From Rubritalea profundi (lineage in GTDB: Bacteria; Verrucomicrobiota; Verrucomicrobiia; Verrucomicrobiales; Akkermansiaceae): a stretch of 64,000 bases of DNA. Below, piece after piece: positions 8,877 to 17,923 of the stretch (position 1 is the first letter of the stretch; each line of letters opens with the position of its first letter). Both the position numbers and the translations under genes were made by a program. The notes under the pieces were generated by a model, which made no database searches, was not told where the DNA came from, and saw only the letters and a program-made list of their open reading frames with translations. Location: contig NZ_MQWA01000001.1 in the NCBI RefSeq assembly GCF_002954445.1, forward strand, positions 2,444,248 to 2,508,247. The letters run 5' to 3'.

Positions 8877-11123
8877 ATGAAGATAAAAAACACAATACGT
8901 AATGTTGTACTCAGTGGTGCAGCAGCTTTGTCTACTGTAATACCAGCTGCGGCTGCTGAGACTGATTTCAATGAAGTCGGTAAGCAGATGTCGATCATGC
9001 TGCAAAATCGACATTATGACCGTCTTCCCTTTGATGCAAAGTTAAGTGAGAAGATCTTCAAAGTGTACGTCAATGAGCTCGATTACGGGAAAATGTTTTT
9101 CACTCAGAAGGACATTGATGCGCTCGAGAAGGAATACGGAACACGCCTTACCGATTTATTACTTCACAAGGAGAGCATGAAGCCGGCTCAGGCTATCTAT
9201 AACCTTTATCGCAAGCGTGTCGATGAGCAGACCGAGTTTGCTAAAAGGCTTCTGACGGAAGCAAAATTTGATTTTAGTGGGAACGATACGATCGTACGCT
9301 CGCGTCGCGATGTGAAAGAGCCTACGGATACGGGCTGGCCGGCTGATAAAGCGGCAGCAAATAAACTTTGGAGTGGAATGATTGAAGACGCGATGCTTTC
9401 TGAGACATTACGTCGATCCATTATTGAGATTCGAGCCAAGGAGCAAGGAAAAGAGAACCCACTGAAAGATGAGAAGGCTATCGGTGAGAAACTCAAGCTA
9501 CGATATGAGCGAGTGAAGCGCGCGGTGGACGGTGTCGACAACGAAGACGTTGCAAACTTTTTTCTCAGTGCTGTGGCCAAGTCATATGGTCCGCATACTG
9601 ATTACTTTAGCGCACGTGAGATGGAGCGTTTCATGTCAGGTATGAGCAACGAATTTGTCGGTATTGGAGCAATGCTCCAAGGTGAAGAAGATGGAGCAAC
9701 TAAGATCATGGGAATTGTCAAAGGTGGACCAGCTGAATCAGCAGGTGAGCTCAAGCTCAATGACCGTGTGGTAGGAGTAGACATCAACAACACAGGCAAA
9801 GTGGTCGACATCATGTTCATGAAGCTCGACAAAGTCGTCGATAAGATCCGTGGTGCAGCTGGGACTAGTGTCCGCCTCAAGGTGGAGCCAGCAGATGGTG
9901 GTGAGCCAAAGTTTATTGTCATCAAGCGAGGAACCGTCGAGATGGGCGAGTCGTTTGCTCAGGGCGAGATCATTGAACGCAAAAATGCAGACGGTGAATT
10001 GAGCCGCATTGGTGTGCTTACCTTACCTTCGTTCTACGCTAACTTTGACACCGGTGAGACCCGTTGTTCGGTGGATGTGGAGAAAATTCTACTCCGTTTC
10101 AATAAGGAAAAGGTAGAAGGCCTTGTTCTAGATCTTCGTGGTAATGGTGGAGGATCACTCGAAGAAGTCCGCCGCATGACAGGCTTCTTCACGGGTAAAG
10201 GTCCCGTGGTGCAAGTTAAAAACTACAAGGGCAGTATCGATCTGAAGAGTGCTTACGATAAAGCAATTTTCAAGCAGCCAATGGTTGTGTTGATCGATAA
10301 ATCTAGTGCCTCGGCGAGTGAAATTCTTGCGGGAGCTCTACAAGACTATAACCGCGCGCTCGTCGTCGGTACCAGCTCTACTTTTGGTAAAGGTACAGTC
10401 CAGCAGCCTATGGATATCTCGCGCTTGATGCCTTTCTTTGCTAACCGTGAGCGTGCAGGATACCTCAAGCCAACAATTCAGAAATTCTACCGAGTTTCTG
10501 GTATGTCGACTCAAAATAAAGGGGTCGAGGCTGACATTGTTCTTCCAAATATAATGGATGCCATCGAAGTCGGAGAAAAGTACCTCTACTACGCATTGGC
10601 CTACGACAAGATTCGTCGCGCTCCTGGATATATAGCAGCTGCCCGCGAAAACCTCTTTATCGCTCAGTTGAAGGGCATGAGCCTTGAGCGCTTGGAGCAG
10701 TCGAAAGATTTCGGCTACCTCGAAGACGATGTGAAACGTACCCAAAAGAGGATTGAGCAGAATGAGCTTTCTCTTAACCTCGAAGAGCGTCAGGCAGAAT
10801 TGACCGTAGCTGAAGCTCGCACCAAGGAACGCAATAAAGAGCGTATCGCACGTTTCGCAAAAGTTCAGAAAGAAGATAAAGCGAACATGACATTCTACAA
10901 AGCGCACCTAGATGACCTCAAGTCGGCGAAACTTCCCGTTTTTGATCCATCCTCAGATGACAATGACTACATGAAGCGTGCTGTGGACGAGATCGAAGAG
11001 CTAGACATCACCCCAGAGTGGCCATCAGGAATCGACCCGGTGAAGCGTGAGGGGATTGCTATTCTCAATGATCTTTTGAAAATGACAAACCAGGCCAAGA
11101 TGGCTGGTGTACTTAACAAGTAA
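8877..11123 (+). CDS. prc: Tail-specific (carboxy-terminal processing) protease
   Basis: This 748-aa protein has a signal peptide ending near VIPAAAAE. Next come the N-terminal Prc domain with RHYDRLPFD and DYGKMFFTQKD, a PDZ domain at about residues 235-335, and an S41 peptidase core. The core contains LRGNGGGSLEE, the candidate nucleophile in DKSSASASEIL and the general-base Lys in STFGKGTVQ. The C-terminal 180 residues are charged and helical like the DUF3340 tail of Tsp/Prc. In other bacteria Prc trims or degrades periplasmic proteins, including murein hydrolases. The length fits the full-size Prc subgroup rather than the short CtpA type. Confidence 0.93.
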   Translation: MKIKNTIRNVVLSGAAALSTVIPAAAAETDFNEVGKQMSIMLQNRHYDRLPFDAKLSEKIFKVYVNELDYGKMFFTQKDIDALEKEYGTRLTDLLLHKESMKPAQAIYNLYRKRVDEQTEFAKRLLTEAKFDFSGNDTIVRSRRDVKEPTDTGWPADKAAANKLWSGMIEDAMLSETLRRSIIEIRAKEQGKENPLKDEKAIGEKLKLRYERVKRAVDGVDNEDVANFFLSAVAKSYGPHTDYFSAREMERFMSGMSNEFVGIGAMLQGEEDGATKIMGIVKGGPAESAGELKLNDRVVGVDINNTGKVVDIMFMKLDKVVDKIRGAAGTSVRLKVEPADGGEPKFIVIKRGTVEMGESFAQGEIIERKNADGELSRIGVLTLPSFYANFDTGETRCSVDVEKILLRFNKEKVEGLVLDLRGNGGGSLEEVRRMTGFFTGKGPVVQVKNYKGSIDLKSAYDKAIFKQPMVVLIDKSSASASEILAGALQDYNRALVVGTSSTFGKGTVQQPMDISRLMPFFANRERAGYLKPTIQKFYRVSGMSTQNKGVEADIVLPNIMDAIEVGEKYLYYALAYDKIRRAPGYIAAARENLFIAQLKGMSLERLEQSKDFGYLEDDVKRTQKRIEQNELSLNLEERQAELTVAEARTKERNKERIARFAKVQKEDKANMTFYKAHLDDLKSAKLPVFDPSSDDNDYMKRAVDEIEELDITPEWPSGIDPVKREGIAILNDLLKMTNQAKMAGVLNK

Positions 11124-11136
11124 TCAAAAATTTTCC

Positions 11137-11175
11137 AGAACCCGTTCGTTCAGCTGGCCTTGCGGGTTCTTTTTT
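11137..11175 (+). terminator. Terminator of prc, ending 2 nt before the next start codon
   Basis: AGAACCCG (11137-11144) pairs with CGGGTTCT (11163-11170), followed by a run of T. The start codon of the SprT-like gene is at 11178, so that gene has no room for a leader if it is read from prc. Confidence 0.85.
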
Positions 11176-11177
11176 GT

Positions 11178-11705
11178 ATGAGCGAAGATGAGCAGATTCG
11201 TCAAGCACTGCACTCCATGTTGGAGGAGTCTATGCAGCGGCTTGAAGAGCTTACTGATGCAGTATTTGCTTCTAAGGTGAATGTTGTCTGGAACACGCGG
11301 ATGCGCTCTACTGCTGGTCGGGCATTTTGGCCAGAGGCGAAGGTCGAGCTGAATCCTAAGTTGATTGCGATTAGCCTAGAGGAAGTCCGTAGAACCTTGC
11401 TCCATGAGTTGGCGCATCTCTTGGCGTACCATCGTTGTGGTCGTCGAAGAATAGCTCCGCATGGGGTGGAGTGGCAGCGAGCCTGCGTAGATTTAGGGAT
11501 TCCAGGTGAGCGCGCCACACATAGTTTGCCTCTGCCTCGTCGGCAGCAGCAAAAAAAGTGGCGCTATTCTTGCCCTAGCTGCGGTGATGGAGTCGATCGA
11601 GTCCGTAAAATGAAGCGCTACGTCGCTTGTTTCCCTTGCTGCCAAAAATTCAGTGGCGGCATGTATAATAAAAAGTTTCTGCTGGTGTTAGAGCAGATCG
11701 TTTAG
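11178..11705 (+). CDS. SprT-like zinc metalloprotein
   Basis: The 175-aa protein has the zinc-protease motif HELAH in RTLLHELAHLLAYHRCG and a further His in PHGVEW, as in SprT/Spartan-like domains. A C-terminal zinc ribbon follows with SCPSCGDG and the pair CFPCC. Spartan homologues cleave DNA-protein crosslinks, but the bacterial SprT function is poorly known. A TTG at 11160 would add six residues inside the prc terminator, so ATG 11178 is preferred. No Shine-Dalgarno sequence is present, because the terminator T run occupies its place. The stop codon overlaps that of the convergent gene. Confidence 0.8.
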   Translation: MSEDEQIRQALHSMLEESMQRLEELTDAVFASKVNVVWNTRMRSTAGRAFWPEAKVELNPKLIAISLEEVRRTLLHELAHLLAYHRCGRRRIAPHGVEWQRACVDLGIPGERATHSLPLPRRQQQKKWRYSCPSCGDGVDRVRKMKRYVACFPCCQKFSGGMYNKKFLLVLEQIV

Positions 11706-12967
11706 CGTTGGACTACCTGCCATCCGGCTGCTTCAAATCCTGATTTCGCTTTCGAACTCATTTGGCCGTAGATCAATGCTCGGTATTTCATCTGCGGCAT
11801 TTTTGGTGCTTGCGCAAAATCGGCGATACGTGGTGTCCACGAGATGTAGTCGACAGGCGCGACAATCTCTACGATTCCTTCTTTGGTGACACCTGCAGGC
11901 ATTCTACCCACTGTGGTGAGAGCTGCGTAGGGGGTCTTCTTGTTCTGAGCTTTGAGTTTCATCATTACCTGATTGAGGTAGCGGGCTTGCTCTTTACTGA
12001 GGCAATTGGCCGCGATGCCGAGGGCGTTGAGCCTGTCACCATTTTTGGGGAATTCTTTGAGTGCCTCTATGATACTATGGCGTTGTGCTATGCTGAGGTC
12101 TTGGTTGCGAAAAACAGCTTCAATCAATGTTTCGCTGGCTCCGAGGGTTAGCATGGATTCACGGTCACGCAGCAGCAGCTCACTGGGGGTTACATCGTAA
12201 ATGTCTTCTGGGAGACCGACTGTTTTGGTGGCAGTCATGGCGGCAGATGCACCACCTGATACCGCAGACACTCCTAGACGAAGCGGGAGGCCACCAGCAA
12301 AGAATGCCCAAGTGATTTTCTCCATTTCAGATTGCAGGAGGGCATTGTCGCTATATGGATCTACTCCTAGTTTTCTTGCGCAGTCGAGCTTGGCTTTATC
12401 AAAGCCTGCAATGCTTTTTGCGGATTTACCGAGGCCTTTCCCTGCATCTTCAATGGCTTCGGCGGAGTCTTTGTTTTTGTCTCGGTTCGCCCATTTATCT
12501 TCGACTTTATCTGAGGCATTTGAGATGGACGAGCCCACTTTTTTGAAGAAGTGACCGACCGTGGCGGGGGCTTTCCTAAGGGCACCTTCCGGGTCTTCTG
12601 CGATGTTTTTTACCGCATCAATGGGTGCTTCGATTGATCGCTTGAGGCCATCTGCAAAGAGGTCAGTGCGGCTCGTTTCAACTAAAGTTTTGATCGCTTT
12701 GAGCTCGTTGAGCCGCTCGGCCAGTTCGTTCATTCCGTTGCACTGGATCTCGCCGTAGTTGGAGTCGATGGTGAAATGGATCATGAAGCCATCGCTCGGG
12801 CAAAACTCGCGGATGCGGTGAAGGTCACTCTTGATGAGCGCTGGGGGGAGTAGCTTCGAAGCTTCAAATGTAGGAGGTTTTTCAAATGAAGTGGGTGCTT
12901 GAGCGTAAGTTAAAGTAGAACTAAGGGCTAATAGTCCGCCGCTGATACAGCTGATAAAGGGATTCAT
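11702..12967 (-). CDS. Secreted hypothetical protein
   Basis: The protein (421 aa from ATG 12967; a start at 12976 adds three residues) has a signal peptide ending near TLTYAQA. A middle region (about residues 110-195) is amphipathic and charged, with a Lys/Asp-rich patch around DKWANRDKNKDS, and reads like a flexible or coiled stretch. A small hydrophobic, Gly/Ala-rich segment follows at about 225-245. No catalytic motif is recognised. The last 90 residues have the mixed character of a folded domain. It runs convergent with the SprT-like gene, sharing 4 bp. Confidence 0.6.
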   Translation of the reverse strand: MNPFISCISGGLLALSSTLTYAQAPTSFEKPPTFEASKLLPPALIKSDLHRIREFCPSDGFMIHFTIDSNYGEIQCNGMNELAERLNELKAIKTLVETSRTDLFADGLKRSIEAPIDAVKNIAEDPEGALRKAPATVGHFFKKVGSSISNASDKVEDKWANRDKNKDSAEAIEDAGKGLGKSAKSIAGFDKAKLDCARKLGVDPYSDNALLQSEMEKITWAFFAGGLPLRLGVSAVSGGASAAMTATKTVGLPEDIYDVTPSELLLRDRESMLTLGASETLIEAVFRNQDLSIAQRHSIIEALKEFPKNGDRLNALGIAANCLSKEQARYLNQVMMKLKAQNKKTPYAALTTVGRMPAGVTKEGIVEIVAPVDYISWTPRIADFAQAPKMPQMKYRALIYGQMSSKAKSGFEAAGWQVVQR

Positions 12968-13126
12968 TACTAACATATAGGCTAAATTCTGAATTGGGAC
13001 AAGGTTAAGATATTTATCCTATTGTCCGAAAAAACGAGCAGATTTGGTTAGGGCTTTTCAAGCAGCAATGGAATGCGTCATTGAGCACAATGGGGGGCTC
13101 AACTGAGCTGAAGTAAAGCAGTATGT

Positions 13127-13957
13127 CTAAGACTCCACTTTCTCTTCGAGCTTCTTTTGCATTCTTTTGGAGAGCATAGGGCGGATGAGGCCGTAAAGAA
13201 GGTAGAGTGTGAAGATGAGGGTTGGTGTGTACCAACGGGTCTGCTCGTTGAGTAGAAGCATGAAGAAGATTGCTCCGATCACGACTCCCCAGAGTGAACC
13301 TTTGGTGCGCCAATCTACTTTTTTGAAGCTGGGGTAGCGGACATTACTGAGCATCAGAGCTGAGAGGCCTAACATCGCAGCTGCAAGCACGTAATTCCAG
13401 GCTCCTAAACCCTGGGTTGTATTGGCTGATCCAGTGTAGAGGTGAATGATGAGGAAGGTGATGGAGGCGATGAAGCCAGCTGCCATAGGAATTGGAATAC
13501 CTCTAAAGTCCATGTTGTCGCCAGGTTTTTTAGGCATGTTAGCCAGGCAGTTGAAGCGGGCGAGCCGCATCGCTCCACAGAGCAGGTAGATGAAGGCGAT
13601 TGCCCAGCCTATTTTAAAGTCACCGAGTTGTTCTGAAAGTGGAAAAAGTACCGCCTTGGATACGAGGAGGGCTGGAGCCATGCCGAAGGAAACAACATCG
13701 GCAATCGAGTCGAATTCCTGGCCGAAGGGAGATTCTTGGCCACCGAGTCGTGCCAGTCTACCGTCGAGAAGATCGAAGATGCAGGAACCAAAAATGAGCA
13801 TGATGGCCTGCTGGTAAAACTTATAAGCTTCTGAGAACTCGTCGTGCTGCATCCCCTTGAAAATCGTGAGCACAGCAAAGAAACCGCAGCAAAGATTGCC
13901 CGCAGTCATCAAGTTGGGCAGCAGGTAGATTTTTGGTTCTTCGTATTCCTCACTCAT
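13127..13957 (-). CDS. pssA: CDP-diacylglycerol-serine O-phosphatidyltransferase
   Basis: The CDP-alcohol phosphatidyltransferase signature D-G-x2-A-R-x8-G-x3-D-x3-D is complete in DGRLARLGGQESPFGQEF followed by DSIAD. The 276-aa protein has several membrane segments and starts MSEEYEEPKIYLLPN just before the first, which fits the type II (Bacillus-like) PssA. It makes phosphatidylserine, the precursor of phosphatidylethanolamine. A longer reading frame begins upstream, but its extra 34 residues run into the divergent DUF1858 gene and look non-coding. No psd gene is in the window. Confidence 0.92.
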   Translation of the reverse strand: MSEEYEEPKIYLLPNLMTAGNLCCGFFAVLTIFKGMQHDEFSEAYKFYQQAIMLIFGSCIFDLLDGRLARLGGQESPFGQEFDSIADVVSFGMAPALLVSKAVLFPLSEQLGDFKIGWAIAFIYLLCGAMRLARFNCLANMPKKPGDNMDFRGIPIPMAAGFIASITFLIIHLYTGSANTTQGLGAWNYVLAAAMLGLSALMLSNVRYPSFKKVDWRTKGSLWGVVIGAIFFMLLLNEQTRWYTPTLIFTLYLLYGLIRPMLSKRMQKKLEEKVES

Positions 13958-14034
13958 CGCAGTTCTACATAGGCATAATTGTTGGGGAAGAAACAGTGGA
14001 AAATGCTGGCAGATGTGATTACCTTGACCACGCA

Positions 14035-14253
14035 ATGGCAGATCTAGATGCATCCACACCGATGGCGAGCTTACTTGCTCGATTCCCAGGCGCTAAGCGC
14101 GCACTTTTTGCCCGTTATCATATCGGCGGTTGTAGCTCGTGCGCTTACCGAGATGACGAAACCTTGGCTGAGGTTGCGACCCGCAATGAGATTGATGTGA
14201 GCGAGGTGATCGAGCACATCCTGCAAAGCCACACTGTGATGCAGCGATGTTGA
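14035..14253 (+). CDS. DUF1858-like small protein
   Basis: This 72-aa protein has the features of DUF1858-type domains: a hydrophobic N-terminal half (MASLLARFPGAKRALFARY), a CSSC pair in GGCSSCAYRDDETL, then a helix DVSEVIEHIL. Such domains often accompany sulfur-transfer or hybrid-cluster proteins. It overlaps the rhodanese gene by 7 bp, so the two are almost certainly co-translated. It is divergent from pssA with a 77-bp gap. Confidence 0.72.
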   Translation: MADLDASTPMASLLARFPGAKRALFARYHIGGCSSCAYRDDETLAEVATRNEIDVSEVIEHILQSHTVMQRC

Positions 14254-14576
14254 TCGCCGCTAAGGATGTCAAAGAGTTAGTCGAATCGGGAGCTGAGATA
14301 GTATTCCTCGACACCCGTACGCGCGAGGAGCATGAGGCTGTTGCCATTACTGGCTCCGAGTTTATGACCCAGGAACGCCAGCAAGAGCTATTCGGATCGG
14401 CTAAAGAAGACACCACTATTATTCTCTACGATCACACTGGTGGTAGAGTGCTCGATACTTGCGCTTGGTTTCAAGGGCACGGTCTCAAAGGGACCCGGGG
14501 TGTGATCGGTGGGATCGATGGCTGGAGTAAAGAGGTCGACAAGTCGGTGCCTAGATACCGACTAGAAATGGACTAG
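14247..14576 (+). CDS. Rhodanese-like protein lacking the active-site cysteine
   Basis: The 109-aa single rhodanese domain has the entry motif IVFLDTRTREEHE and the active-loop region TIILYDHTGGRVLD. The loop position normally held by the sulfur-carrying Cys is Asp62; the only nearby Cys is Cys72, on the following helix. It may therefore be a binding rather than a transferase domain, possibly working with the CxxC of the overlapping DUF1858 protein. Its stop codon shares the CTAG at 14573-14576 with the convergent parvulin gene. Confidence 0.8.
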   Translation: MLIAAKDVKELVESGAEIVFLDTRTREEHEAVAITGSEFMTQERQQELFGSAKEDTTIILYDHTGGRVLDTCAWFQGHGLKGTRGVIGGIDGWSKEVDKSVPRYRLEMD

Positions 14577-15646
14577 TTGCTCCATGGTTCTTCGAGTAAC
14601 GACTCGTGAACCACAACCTTTCTAGGGTGCTGGCGGTGCAGGTTTCTACGGTATTCAGCTACGGCGTCTTTGCGACGTGAGGTTTCGAGCGCTACTATGA
14701 TTTCAGTTTCGAGTGTCTCGAAGCTCTCTAGCTTGGAGGGTTTGGAGTCAGTGACTTCGACTAGGTGCCAGCCTAGCTTTGTCTTGATGATGGCTGGCTG
14801 GTGTGGTTCGAGAGCGAAGACAGCATCGGCAAAGTCATTTGGAATGCGTTGCTGGCTCAGCCATCCCAGATCTCCACCTACTTTTTTGCTGCGCTCATCT
14901 TCGCTGAGCTTGGAGTTGAGTGAGGCGAAGTTGTTGGTTGCTGATTGGATGAAATCGAGAGCCTCATTCAGCGAGCGCTGTGCGTCTTCTTCGGAATGTT
15001 CAAGCGCTGCGAGGAAGATGTGACGGACTTTTCTGAGGGCGGGAGTTGTGAGTGATTCGGTGTGTGCCGTGTACCACGCGCGTGCTTCTTCGTCGGTTAC
15101 GGCGATGCCGCGTGCTATGTGGAAATCTAGGTATTTGTTTTGCTGCAGCCGTGCCGCAATTCTGAATCGAAGTTCTTTTTCTCCTTCAAACCCAAAATCA
15201 GCCATCGCCTTTATGAGGTCTTGAGGGTTGTTGAATCGGCTAGAAAAGCGGAGCATTACAGCTTCGATCTCAGCGTCAGTGACTGGGAATTCCTTGTCGT
15301 TGAGTGCTACTTTTTCTCGTAAGAGTGAGAGGTCGCAGAGTTCACGAAGGACGGCTTTGCGTAGTGCAAGACGTTCGATTTCTCCGACATCTTCACGGCT
15401 GCGGCCACCGCGCCAAAGGAGGTCGTCGACCCCATAGTCCACTTGGCTGAGTAAAATAGGCTTGGTGAAAACTCGGGCGACAATTCCCCGTTCGAGGTCA
15501 TTGCTTAACTTCTCAGTCGGCGATCCCTGCATTCGATAAACTTGCTTTTTGAGAGGCCCTTCAAAAAGCACGAGGTCGAAAAGTAGATAGAGCATCAGCA
15601 CTGACCACGCAGCGAGGCGGATCACAAATGGAGAACTCATTTTCAT
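14573..15646 (-). CDS. Membrane-anchored parvulin-type peptidyl-prolyl isomerase
   Basis: The protein (357 aa from ATG 15646; ATG 15640 is also possible) has one N-terminal membrane segment (about residues 8-27). A helical SurA-like region follows, then a parvulin domain at about residues 200-300 with VRHIFLAALEHSEEDA, GGDLGWLSQQRIP and KLGWHLVEVTDSKP. PpiC/SurA-type proteins assist folding of exported proteins outside the cytoplasm. A longer frame to 15691 would cross the glnB terminator and is rejected. Lower motif conservation in the linker means the exact chaperone class is open. Confidence 0.85.
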   Translation of the reverse strand: MKMSSPFVIRLAAWSVLMLYLLFDLVLFEGPLKKQVYRMQGSPTEKLSNDLERGIVARVFTKPILLSQVDYGVDDLLWRGGRSREDVGEIERLALRKAVLRELCDLSLLREKVALNDKEFPVTDAEIEAVMLRFSSRFNNPQDLIKAMADFGFEGEKELRFRIAARLQQNKYLDFHIARGIAVTDEEARAWYTAHTESLTTPALRKVRHIFLAALEHSEEDAQRSLNEALDFIQSATNNFASLNSKLSEDERSKKVGGDLGWLSQQRIPNDFADAVFALEPHQPAIIKTKLGWHLVEVTDSKPSKLESFETLETEIIVALETSRRKDAVAEYRRNLHRQHPRKVVVHESLLEEPWSN

Positions 15647-15673
15647 ATGCAGTGTTTCTAAGCGCGCAGGCAC

Positions 15674-15703
15674 AAAAAAGCCACACAACAAAAGCTGTGT
15701 GGC
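15674..15703 (-). terminator. Terminator of glnB
   Basis: On the minus strand GCCACACAGC...TGTGTGGC forms an 8-bp stem, followed by six T residues. It lies 25 nt past the glnB stop and just upstream of the parvulin gene, which suggests separate transcripts. Confidence 0.88.
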
Positions 15704-15727
15704 CTAGAAAGATAGAGTCGCGTCAGA

Positions 15728-16078
<351 letters not shown>

Positions 16079-16225
16079 TTAAAACAGTTTGTCTTGATTG
16101 TTTGTCAGCAAGTAGCGTGCCAACATTTGGGTTGATCAGTATTTTTGATTTATTGTTACAACGTTAGAGGAGGCGCTGGCTGCTTGCAAGAGAAGAAAAC
16201 GAGATTGTGTGTCTGTGAAATTATT

Positions 16226-17322
16226 CTAGCGAAGAACATATCGAGGACCTGGGAGTTGACGGATGAGCCTCTTCATTTCAAGTCTTAGTAAGGTGGTGAT
16301 TACGGTGGAGACCGGAAGCTTGGAGCTGTTGACGATATGATCGATGAGGGTCTCTTCTTTGCTGAGGGCGTCAAAAACACATTGTTCCGTGGCATCGAGT
16401 TCTTTCGGAGGAGAGGATGCTGGTTGGACTTCGAGCTCGAAATTGAGAGGCAGGGTTTCGAGGTCTTCTAAAATGTCATCGGCACTACTTACGAGTGAGG
16501 CACCGTCACGGATGAGTTGGTTGCAACCAGCCGAGGTGGGCCTATCGATTGGCCCTGGGACGGCGTACACGGTTTTGCCCATTTCGATTCCCAGGTTCGC
16601 TGTGATTATTGAACCCGACCATTTTGGGCATTCTACCACCAGCACGCCTGTAGACCACGCGGCGACAATTCGGTTGCGCATGGGGAAGGTTTTCTTGTCT
16701 GGACGTTGTTGAAGTGGAAATTCTGAGATCACAGCTCCATGGCCATTGGCGATCTCTTCAGCGAGTTTGAAGTTTTCTGGTGGATAGAGCTGAGCGAGGC
16801 CTGAGCCAATGACTGCGATGGTACGGCCTTTGGCTTCGAGTGCTCCTCGGTGGGCAAAGGAATCAATCCCTCTTGCTAGCCCTGAAATGATGGTTAAGCC
16901 TGAGCGTGCGAGGTCGCGGGAAAATCCTAGAGCAGCTTGTTGACCGTAGTGTGTGGTGCGGCGTGAACCTACGATTGCGATGGCGTGCTTATCAGCGGCA
17001 GTGAGATTCCCCCAGATGTAGAGCGCGAGTGGGGGATCGTACATGTGGCGAAGGGCTTCGGGGTAATCCGAGTCATCTTGAGTGATGATGGAGATGCCCC
17101 TAGCTTGGCATCGTCGAGCTCTTTGCTGAGGTCAATATGCTGTTCCCATTGGGAGATGATACGTGCAGTCTCTGGGCCTATCCCATTGCTCTGAGTGAGC
17201 TGGGATTCACCAGCTTTGAGAATAGCCTCCGCTGAACCGAGGCGCTCGAGTAAGCGCCGAACCCTAATGGGTCCAATCTTCGGCAGCATATTCAGAGCTA
17301 TAGTGGCTTCGCGTGAATTCAT
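16226..17322 (-). pseudogene. dprA: DNA-processing protein DprA, frameshifted
   Basis: The N-terminal frame (17322 to about 17100) has the helix-hairpin-helix region MLPKIGPIRVRRLLERLGSA. The Rossmann-fold core lies in another frame down to 16226, with AIVGSRRTTHYG, SGLARGIDSFAH, IAVIGSGLAQLYPPEN, SEFPL and FPMRNRIVA. A winged-helix DML1-like domain follows to the end. One extra G in the four-G run at about 17097-17100 joins them as KLGGISIITQDDSDYP. DprA loads RecA on incoming single-stranded DNA during transformation. Either a recent lesion or a sequence error; every conserved motif remains. Confidence 0.88.
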
Positions 17323-17393
17323 CTTGAGTTGAATGAGTAGCTGTTAGGATGTGCTAGATCGTTCTCGCTCGCAAGAATGAAATGTGTGGGCGC

Positions 17394-17423
17394 AAAAAAG
17401 CCGCAGGCGAGAACGCTTGCGGC
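17394..17423 (-). terminator. Terminator of hisI
   Basis: An 11-bp stem AGCCGCAAGCG/CGCCTGCGGCT with one mismatch around a four-base loop, followed by six T on the minus strand, 27 nt past the hisI stop. Confidence 0.88.
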
Positions 17424-17450
17424 TGGAAAGGATTGCTGTCCGTCGGGCTG

Positions 17451-17903
17451 CTATTTTTTGTAGACTGAGTCCGGATCGAATGTCAGGTCTTCGGTGAACG
17501 CGAGCGCGGTAGGTGCGCTACCAGCTTCGAGGTCGACCTTGCGGTAGAAGCAGGAATTGCGGCCAGTGTGGCATGCCCCAGCACCTTGTTGATCAACATA
17601 AACGATCACGGCGTCTTGATCACAATCGGTCCGAATCTCGACCACCTTTTGGGTGTGGCCAGAAGTCGCGCCTTTGTGCCAGATTTCTTGGCGGCTACGT
17701 GAATAGTAAACCACTTCACCTAGCTTGAGGGTCATTTTGAGTGATTCTTCATTCATGTAGGCGAGCATCAGTGGCTCTTTGGTCACTGAATCCATGGCAA
17801 CGCATGGGATGAGACCATTTTCATCGAACTTAGGGGCGAAGACTGCCTTTTCTTCAACGGACTTCTTGTCCTCGCGTTCGCCAAAACTAATGGATGTGCA
17901 CAT
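17451..17903 (-). CDS. hisI: Phosphoribosyl-AMP cyclohydrolase
   Basis: The 150-aa protein has the HisI signatures: LMLAYMNEESL, YYSRSRQEIWHKGATSGH, a metal-binding DCDQDA and HTGRNSCFYR. It opens the purine ring of PR-AMP in histidine synthesis. There is no fused HisE (pyrophosphohydrolase) domain, which fits the length. About 20 residues at the N-terminus are charged and not conserved, so the true start could be a little later. It follows the hypothetical gene at 17924 by 20 bp and may be co-transcribed with it. Confidence 0.95.
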   Translation of the reverse strand: MCTSISFGEREDKKSVEEKAVFAPKFDENGLIPCVAMDSVTKEPLMLAYMNEESLKMTLKLGEVVYYSRSRQEIWHKGATSGHTQKVVEIRTDCDQDAVIVYVDQQGAGACHTGRNSCFYRKVDLEAGSAPTALAFTEDLTFDPDSVYKK

Positions 17904-17923
17904 AAGATGAGTTCGCTATGGAA

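Noticed and set aside
10338-10907. Antisense frame of 189 codons in prc
   Set aside because: No homology or signal, and it lies fully inside a well-supported gene.
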